DNA of 64,000 nt from Lunularia cruciata (lineage: Eukaryota > Streptophyta > Marchantiopsida > Lunulariales > Lunulariaceae), in assembly GCA_948567375.1 (NCBI GenBank), contig OX419761.1:22012501-22076500 (forward strand), written 5' to 3'. How positions within the stretch are numbered: position 1 is the stretch's first letter; each line of letters starts with the position of its first letter. Under the pieces are notes generated by a model. It was not told where the DNA came from. It was given only the letters and a program-made list of their open reading frames with translations, and made no database searches. This document shows positions 56,611 to 64,000 of the stretch, piece after piece. Position numbers and translations under genes: made by a program.

Positions 56611-57335
56611 TTAATACCAATAGCTAGACACATGATCTAGAGATGAAATTTGGTTTGGTAACATCTGTAAGGATTTTATACATGAGAGACTAAGTAGATA
56701 AGCTAGAGATATCACCAAAATAGTACTTCTACAAATAGGCCAAAAACCAAAACATGCTTGGAAATTTTTAAATAAATAGTTAAGCATATGATCTAGAGGT
56801 GAAACTTGGGGTGGTGACATCTGGAAGGATGTTACACATGATGGAGAACATAGATCAGATAGAGATATCACCAAAAGAGCACTTTTACTAATGAGGCAAA
56901 AGCCAAAAATAGCCTAAAAATGCTTCAAGGGGAGAAAAATGCTTGCCTTCTCCCCCCATGATTTGTCTCATCAAGAGCTTTCCAATGGTACCTTACCCAT
57001 GCGATTCTGAGCTTCCTACAAAGAGATTCCCTAAAGATTCCTTTGGTCAAACCTATTTGACCATCTAGATAGGACAAGGACTGACATGTCACCCATCCAA
57101 ACAACTAATCCAAGGATGGAGCTTGTTGATAGGTCACCAATCCATGTATCTGATCCAAGGGTGGAACTCCCTTTGAAGGGATCCTCTTTGTTATATAATA
57201 AAGAGAAGGTGCTCCTTTGGGGCATTGGAGGATTGAGTGTGAAATCTGTGCTTTCTCTCTTGAAGGTGCTCCTTTAGGGAATTGGAGGATTGAGTGTGAA
57301 ATTTGTGCTTTCTCTCTTGTCCTCAGAGTATTACA
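56611..57335 (+). repeat. Family D LTR (3' LTR of the decayed + copy)
   Basis: Starts TTAATACCAATAGCTAG (degenerate TGTAATACC) and ends CAGAGTATTACA. Contains two tandem about 155-bp units (from about 56613 and about 56772), each with GATCTAGAGRTGAAA and ATATCACCAAAA. TATA-like TTATATAATAAAG at about 57190-57205, with a nearby GAAGGTGCTCCTTT segment duplicated (about 57207 and 57264). Confidence 0.8.
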
Positions 57336-57789
57336 TCAAGACACACTTGTTCCCAATTCCCTTCCTGCTCTCCCGCCATCTCATATTCCTCATACTTCTA
57401 CCTTCTTGTCCATAATACCTCACTCCTTAAAACAAGCCAAATCTCGTCTCCTTGTTGCTCAAAATCCTCAAAAGTAATACATAGATCAATATTGTCATGA
57501 TCTCATTTTTCAACTGGGTGAGCATGCCATGCTTTCATTTAGTAACCTACCCCTCCCACTTGGTACCCAAGTTTGTAAACTTGCTTGTAATTGGATAGGT
57601 CCATTTGATGTCACTTAAATCATTTCTCTTGTTGCTTTTTGACTTGACTTGACTTGCCTTGCCTAGTCATATGTAAATCTACTCTATCTTTCATGTTTCA
57701 AAGCTGAAACCCTTTGTTTCAAATCCATCTTCCTTTTCCACCTATTTTTAACTCCCTCCTCCTCCCATCCCTATCAATGATCATGAGGG
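57336..57789 (+). pseudogene. Family F chromovirus integrase C-terminus
   Basis: Reads HTSTFLSIIPHSLKQAKSRL and LLVAQNPQK, then a stop, then FQLGEHAMLSFSNLPLPLGT, WIGPFDVT and a degraded LDL..HVS-like region. This is the usual chromovirus sequence between the integrase core and the chromodomain. It is cut at 57789 by the solo family D LTR; the chromodomain resumes at 58435. Confidence 0.7.
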
Positions 57790-58434
57790 TGTATACCGAG
57801 AGCTAGCCATATAATCTAGATAAGAAATCCGGTTTGGTAATATTTGGAATGATGTTATACATGATCGTCAAAATAGATCAGATAGAAGTATCACCAAAAG
57901 AGTACTTCTACTAATAGGACAGAAACCAAAATAGACTTGAAAACCTTAGAACCAATAGCTAGACATATGATTTAAATATGAGAATTGGTTTGGTAACATC
58001 GGGAAGGATGTTACACATGATGGACTAAACAAATTAGAAAGAGGTATCACCAAAAGGGGACTTCTACTAATATAGTAAGAATTGAAATATGTTTGGAATC
58101 TTTGAAGGCAATTTTGGAGGCCTAAATGGATGAATTAGGCCTCAAAAATGTACCTCACCCACGTGATTCTAGAATTCTATAAGAAGATTCCCTAAAAGAT
58201 TCTTGTTTGACCAACCAAATAGGACCAAGATCGACATGTCATCCATCCAAGTAAGTAATCCAAGGGTGGAGTTTGCTGACATGTCATCTATTTGTGTGCC
58301 TAATCCTATGGTGGAGCTTCCTTGGAGGAGATCCTCTTTGTCTATATAATAAAGAGAAGGTGCTCCTTTGAGGCATCGGATGATTGAGTGTGAAATCTGT
58401 ATTTTCTCTCTTCTCTTGTCCTTGGAGTATTACA
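57790..58434 (+). repeat. Family D solo LTR nested in family F
   Basis: 645 bp, TGTATACCGAGAGCTAG to CTTGGAGTATTACA, with the two-unit internal repeat (from about 57800 and about 57950). Integrase sequence is on the left and chromodomain on the right, so it split a family F pol. No clean target duplication remains (GAGGG against AAGGA). Confidence 0.8.
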
Positions 58435-58650
58435 AAGGAGTATGAAGTTGATCATATCCTTGCATGTCATAACATTCAACATGGCTGCCAACAACACACT
58501 AAGTACAAAGTCCTTTGGAAAGGTATTCCCTTCATGATGCCAATTAGGAATCTCTTTCTCATCTCCACAAAACACAAACAGCCATCCAAGAGTTTGAAGC
58601 TTCCATGGTGACAAGTACGTCACCAACTAACAATGGGAGAATATGTAAGA
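58435..58650 (+). pseudogene. Family F chromodomain and pol end
   Basis: KEYEVDHILACHNIQHG, KYKVLWKGIP and TAIQEFEASM match a chromodomain (EYEVxxIL, then LVxWKGY) at the C-terminus of a Ty3/gypsy integrase; the domain binds chromatin marks to steer insertion. One frameshift lies after WKGI. The segment after GGGAGAATATG at about 58635 may be the start of the family F LTR. Confidence 0.7.
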
Positions 58651-61600
58651 ATATGGAGTTAGCATACAAGTTAGTTGACAACAACATAGTAGCAAATAGG
58701 CCAAATTAGCCAAGAATTATAGGAATGTTCTAGAATCATCTAGAAAACTTCTTGGTACCTTCCAAGTATCAAGTAATGTGTATTCCAAGTAGATGACTTT
58801 TAGGAGGAAGGATCCTGACAAGCTTAGCTTGCACGCCAAGTAGGCAACTTCTAGAAGAAAGCTTCTTGAGAAGCTTCTCCATTAGCTTAGCTTGCTCTCT
58901 AAGAAAGTGGCTTTTAGAAAGCTTCCTAAGAGACTTGTATATTCCTTTTAAATACCAAATCCCAAGCTCATGCTAGGCATTTGGAGTTTCTCTCATTCAA
59001 GAGTCCCAATTTGATCTTTCACTTTGGTCTTCCATTATCATATTTCTCTCCTTGCTCTTTTACAATCACACTACTCATTCCCTAGTGGGGTTTTGAAGTT
59101 TGGTTTTTTTTGTCAAATTATCTTTCCCCTTATGATTTTAGAGTGACTCTCCACCCACCCAATTGGTCAGCAACTAGTCTCTCCTCCTTAAATTGAATAC
59201 GAGAGTCAATTGTTGCATAAAACTTCTCATCTTATGCTCTTAATGGACTCTAGCACAACCCTCTCTTCTCTTATTCTTCCCACTAGTCTATGAGTGCTAC
59301 CCTCCCTTTTATACTCAGGTGCTAACTTGCAGCATTTGGTTAGGATCCATTTAGGGATGTGGTTGTGATTTTGGAACCCAAAGCACACCATCCTTCCCGT
59401 GGACATGAAGTGCCTCTTTGAACCAAATCCCAAAGCCAAGACTTGAGAGGACCAAGGAATCCTTTTCCTTGGTGCTCCTTTGAGGTTCTTTGCCAAAAAC
59501 TCAAAATCCCAAAGTATGCTAACTGGTTTGACCTTCTTTCCACCCCCTCTTAGCCTTAGTTGTCCATCATCTCTAGATCTAGATACCCAATATGAAAATT
59601 TAGTGAGCAACTACTAGTCCTCTCTACTAGACTATGCTATTGATCTCAATCTAAACTTTTTGGGTAGTAGATAGCAAGCTAGGAAATGCAAACAATATGA
59701 AGGATTATGGAAACTCTCAACTTCCCAACATAGAATTATGTGGTGTTGGTACTCCTATATGGAGTGTTGTATTACAACAAGATGGGTGGCAAGTTCTAGG
59801 TTGGGAGGTTGGTAGTCTAGTTTTGGTCAGAGTTCCAATCTCAAAATCAAAATTGTATCACTAGCAAAGTGGTTTGTCTTTAGAACATCATCTAGAATTG
59901 GGGTAGGCTGTCCAAAATGGCAATTCTTTTGCAATTGGCTGCCAAAATATGAGAGATTTCAACAAAATGGAAGGTGAGCTTACAATTCATTTCAATCTTT
60001 GAAGCCAACCTAGCAATTTGAGATGTCTATCATACACAATATTTCATTCCTATCACTTCACATTTAGATGTGCTAAAGAAACTTTATGACTAAAGAAAAT
60101 GCATGTGCTAAGTTATTGATTTTCAAGATGTCATTGAAGAATTCAAGAAAATAGACTTTCTTGCAAAGTCTCTTCCATAGGTTTCTCTTCCACTTCCTCC
60201 CCTCTATTCTCTTTGGTCAGTTGAATGGATTCCTCGTCATCCTTCTTGTTCATAATATCAACCTCTAAGCAAATCACATTGTCTTTTGAAAGGCTTCTCC
60301 TTTTTTCCACTTGATCTTCATTCTCCAACCGCAAATTTTTTCTAAGCCTATCTCAAAGAACATACAATCCTTTGAGTTTCTTCTTCATTTGGATGTCTTT
60401 GATTTGTAGGGATCAATTAATCAATTAATTAATAAGTCAATCTATGGAGGTCTATTTGCAGATTTAGGATGGGTGATTCATCTCTCTCCTTTTGGCTTTA
60501 TGCTTGTGATTTGAAGGTTGGGATGAGACTAGCAACTCCTTAAGTAGACTCTATACCACCTTGAGTCTCTTTGTTTGAATGGCCTTGACATGCTCATGCT
60601 TTTGCACCTCCCCTAGTTCCCTTTCTCCTTGCAAATTTTCCCATTTTTAGGCCTTAGCTAGCACATTAGATCAACTACCAAAAACTTCTTTACTACCTCA
60701 TGTTGAAGATCAAGGGGTTCTCCATTCATTTGGAGTTCTTTCAACTTTGATCAAAATTTGTCTTGGTTAGCTCAAACTCCTAAAAGCTCTTTTTTGGGTA
60801 GTTATTGCTACCACAATGTAGATGGCCTCTAGTAAAGCTTGGCCATCCTTGGGCCTCCCTGATCAAAGAGGATATATGTTCCATTACTATAGTGGTTTGA
60901 GCACACTAGTCTCTCAACTATAATATACCTTGGTATATATCCTCAAACCACCTCTCAAGGAATATTTGATATCCTTGTTCACCTCTGCAATGCAAGGGCA
61001 GAGTAATAGGTATTTGTTGAAGGCCAAATTATGGGAGAATTTGCTCTTAGAAAGGAGGCAATCTTTGGATGGATCACTTGGATTTCCTTGGTGTGAATTC
61101 TCTTGCTTTCCTCATTGGAGGAAAGTCAACATCAAGACTTGATTTCCCATGCTTTAGCTTGCTTGTCACACTCTTCCTATTCCTCAAGCATCAACAAATT
61201 ATGTTGGTGATATATTTGATAAAGAAAAGGCAAGATTTAGGCAAAATGATTAGACTTGTTATTACTCTAGGCCAACCTGCAAATACTTTCATGTAATAGC
61301 CTATCCCAATTCAATACTTGATTCCCCAACAAAGCATTAATATTAGTGGTTGCCCACACATTAATAATTTAGGTAGGGTGTTTGGGATGAATAATGGGTA
61401 AGAGGAATTGAAAAATCCTACTAAATCTAGGCTTTACTATGGATGTGAAATGATATGCCTCCCAAGAGTTATATTGATCCCCTCCAAATTCTTATTTAGT
61501 AGCCTTGTCTAGTGCTACTTCTCTTGGTGGTAGCCCTTCCTTTTCATCAGTCAATTGGTAGGCATCAAGCAATTCCTATAATCACTACCCCTTGGGGTTT

Positions 61601-62034
61601 CCTTGCATATTATGGTTCATACCTTTGTGCACTTGTCCAATAATCAATTTGAATACCATGGGTTTAGTCCTAAAACCCCATGGCAATTCCAAAAGTTTTA
61701 CACATTTAATGGTACCTATGTCCTTATTTTTTTTGTCATGTTCTTGCTGGAGATTGGAACTATATGCATTAAATTTTTGAGATTGTGTTTAAGCAAAATG
61801 TGGGATTGGGTTATCATCTTGACAAGTGCTTTCTTTAGTTTTGAGCTCCCTCTTTATCTAGATATTCATGGTAGTTAAGGTTTACAAAATGTGTCTTTAT
61901 CCATCCCTATCCCTAGGCATATAGTCCTAAATTTTGAATATCTCACTCTCCTCTTGTAGTCTACCCGGATTGAGAATTGTCGCATTATTACTATTTGTTC
62001 TCACCTACACCAATCAATGCAACACCAATTCCTC
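58651..62034. other. unassigned, probably LTR and old retroelement sequence
   Basis: Positions 58700-58990 have LTR-like features (AAGCTTAGCTTG repeats, TATA-like TTTTAAATACC). Further right only short frames are seen. The - strand frame at 60334-60143 is a charged coiled coil (MNKKDDEESIQLTKEN). AT-rich TTAATTAATTAAT is at about 60417-60433. No recognised gene. Confidence 0.4.
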
Positions 62035-62455
62035 TTGCATACATGCATCACTCTCCTCATTCTTATAATCCACTTACAAGGAAGAACTTAAATCCTTGTG
62101 GTATTCAGAAGGCCTTATCAAACTACTTAACTTCCCTCTCTCTTTTTCTTGCTTTTGTCGAAGCTAATAATATGAGTTGCATGAAGCATGAGACCTTTAA
62201 ACTTAGGCATTGCTCTCCAAGACTGAATTGAATTGAATTGAATTGCATTGAACATTGAATTTCTCTCCTTATTCTCCTAATTTACTCTAGAGGAAGAATT
62301 CAATGCTCTTGCAATTTCAGAAGTCTATCAAACTTACTTCACTTCCCTTTCTTTCTCATGCTTCCTTTGAAGTCAATAAAATGAGCTACAAAAAGCATGA
62401 AACCTTCAAACTTGGGCAATGCTCTCCTAGATTGTCTCAAACATTGAATTGCACT
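62035..62455. repeat. Tandem duplication of about 200-bp units with a GAATT microsatellite
   Basis: Two units share CAGAAG(G)..TATCAAAC, CTTCCCT, AATATGAG/AAATGAG, AAGCATGA, CCTT(T/C)AAACTT and GCAATGCTCTCC. Between them lies (GAATT)4 at 62226-62246. Confidence 0.65.
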
Positions 62456-62474
62456 TACCACTTTCCTAGTTTAT

Positions 62475-63206
62475 TGTAATACTCCAAGGACAAGAGAAGA
62501 GAGAAAACACAGATTACACACTCACCATTTGGTGCCCCAAAGGAGCACCTTCTCTTTATTATATAGACAAAGAGGATCTCCTCCAAGGAAGCTCCACCAT
62601 AGGATTAGGCACACAGATAGGTGATATGTCAGCAAGCTCCACCCTTGGATTACTTACTTGGATGGGTGACATGTCGGTCTAGGTCCTATCTGGTTGGTCA
62701 AACAAGCTTTGACCGGAAGAAATCTTTTAGGGAATCTTCCTGTAGGAGTCTCAAAATCACATACGGTACCATTGGAAAGCTCTTGACAAGACAAACCAGG
62801 GGGGAGGGAAGGCCAACCTTTCCTCCATTGGGGGAGAAATTTGCACATTTTTTAGGCCTAATTCATCCGTTTAGGCCTCCAAAATTGCCTTCAAAGATTA
62901 TAGGCATATTTTGGTTCTTACTCTATTAGTAGAAGTCTCCTTTTGGTGATACTCTTTCTGATCTGTTTAGTCCATCATGTGTAACATCCTTCCAGATGTT
63001 ACCAAACCAATTCTTACCTTGAAATCATATGTCTAGCTATTGGTTCTAAGGTTCTCAAGTCTATTTTGGTTTCTACTCTATTAGTAGAAGTACTCTTTTG
63101 GTGATACTTCTATCTGATCTATTTTGACCATCATGTATAACATCATTCTTGATGTTACCAAACCAAATTTCACATCTTGATCATATGGCTAGTTCTTGGT
63201 ATTACA
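62475..63206 (-). repeat. Family D 3' LTR of the right-edge element
   Basis: 732 bp in - orientation, TGTAATACTCCAAGG (left) to CTTGGTATTACA (right), with the same two tandem about 155-bp units (about 62900-63206). The purine tract AAAAGGAGGGAGG in element orientation lies at 63209-63221. Confidence 0.85.
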
Positions 63207-63221
63207 GACCTCCCTCCTTTT

Positions 63222-64000
63222 AAGACGCAACGTCCTCATTGTGCAATTGTTGCTCAAATGCTTGCACCAACACCGGTTCATTTGTCAAATTTGCAGCGGG
63301 CTCCCATGTTGCTTCATAGAGGGGGTAACTTTCCACTGTACTAGATAGTCCACCCACAAATGGCGAGTACCATGCATGCATTTTTGTAGAATATGCTCTA
63401 CTTCATATTCCTCTATGCCATCAATGAGTGTCAAACAAGGTCAAATGTCTTGTGCGGAATGACCCTGGCCTGATTGGGGAGCATATCTGCATATTAGGGA
63501 AACATGGAACACGAGATGGATCTTCATGTGTGATGGTAGCTCAAGGTGATAGGCCATAGTGCCGACACGACGAAGAATCGAGAAAGACCCAATAAAACAA
63601 GGTCTGAGTTTACGAGGTCCAACTAATGTGAGGTTGGTTGTCAATAGCCACACTTGACTCCCAACATTGAACTCCATGTGCCTATGGTGTGCATCAACAT
63701 ATTGCTTTTGTCGATTTTGTGCAATCTATAATCTGTGCTTGGCGCTCTCCACACCATGTTGGATTCTAGAAATAAATGTGTGGACTGCATCAACCTTGGT
63801 AGCCACTGAACAGATCTTCATCAAGCTAGAAGGTGTGAAGGGATGCTCACCATATATGAGGGAGAACGGAGTGACTTGGGTGGATGCATTCACTGAATTG
63901 TTGTAAGCAAATTCCACCAACGGGAGTAGGGTGTCCCACCTCTCTTGCTCTTCTAAGGTGAAGCCATGTAACATGTCTTCAATTGTGCGATTAGCCTACT
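63222..64000 (-). pseudogene. Family D integrase C-terminus and chromodomain, running off the window
   Basis: - strand frames 63974-63726 (EEQERWDTLLPLVEFAYNNS, FSLIYGEHPF) and 63677-63441 (RKLRPCFIGSFSILRRVGTM, YHLELPSHMKIHLVFHVSLI) are a chromovirus integrase end. They are followed at 63440-63230 by EEYEVEHILQKCMHGTRHLW and VQWKVTP, then, after a frameshift, by EPAANLTNEPVLVQAFEQQ: a chromodomain. The rest of this element, including its 5' LTR, lies outside the window. A stop separates the two integrase frames. Confidence 0.82.

Noticed and set aside
61592-61878. Overlapping + strand ORFs with hydrophobic runs (LIFFVMFLLEIGTICIKFL) as a possible membrane protein.
   Set aside because: No start context, no partner exons and two overlapping open frames in AT-rich repeat-like DNA; not enough support.

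Overview
The window is nuclear DNA of a land plant, most likely a repeat-rich non-flowering plant (fern, lycophyte or gymnosperm). This is inferred from a plant-type intron-containing GDSL esterase gene, several nested Ty3/gypsy families and no bacterial gene organisation; the species cannot be fixed from the sequence. The only recognisable host gene is at the left edge (201-1351): the last four exons of a CPRD49/isoamyl-acetate-esterase-like SGNH hydrolase. I found no tRNA, rRNA, CRISPR array or other host gene.

Almost everything from about 5 kb to the right edge is layered LTR retrotransposon. Six families can be told apart (letters are mine). Family A is a chromodomain-less Ty3/gypsy element with LTRs of 679-692 bp. 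It has a decayed + copy (6009-13778), a solo LTR (22994-23685), an intact young - copy (31232-39033, LTRs apparently identical, 1608-codon gag-pol) and a recombined - copy (48947-54135). Family B (- strand) is a decayed element with gag remains (20297-21900), retropepsin, a C5-cytosine DNA methyltransferase (DNMT) domain and RNase H. It is broken by family A copy I and by foreign DNA. Family C (- strand, 42205-48946) is a second decayed element, with gag, retropepsin, DNMT, reverse transcriptase, RNase H and integrase in that order. Family D (LTR about 640-730 bp with an internal about 155-bp duplication) and family F are chromodomain Ty3/gypsy elements at 54.9-58.7 kb and 62.5-64 kb. Family E is a non-autonomous element with a 763-bp LTR and a coiled-coil-rich gag-like ORF. 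It is present as a + fragment (17100-19051) and a - copy (28942-31231 plus 39034-40160) that is the target of the intact A element.

The most interesting content is the pair of retrotransposon-borne DNA cytosine methyltransferases. In both B and C the DNMT lies downstream of the retropepsin and upstream of the RT/RNase H region, with motifs in canonical order (I, IV, VI, VIII, IX, X) and a DNMT3-like motif VIII neighbourhood. Retroelement-encoded DNMTs are known from some algae and protists; two families side by side in a plant window deserve follow-up. Both copies here carry stops or frameshifts and are fossils.

Nesting gives a relative timeline. Family A copy I sits inside the B DNMT and copy II inside the E ORF; in both cases removing the element plus one 4-bp target duplication restores the host reading frame. 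An A element also cuts the C gag, and a solo D LTR splits the F integrase-chromodomain junction. Family A is therefore the youngest layer. An 82-bp minisatellite (16083-16866) and several smaller tandem duplications complete the picture.
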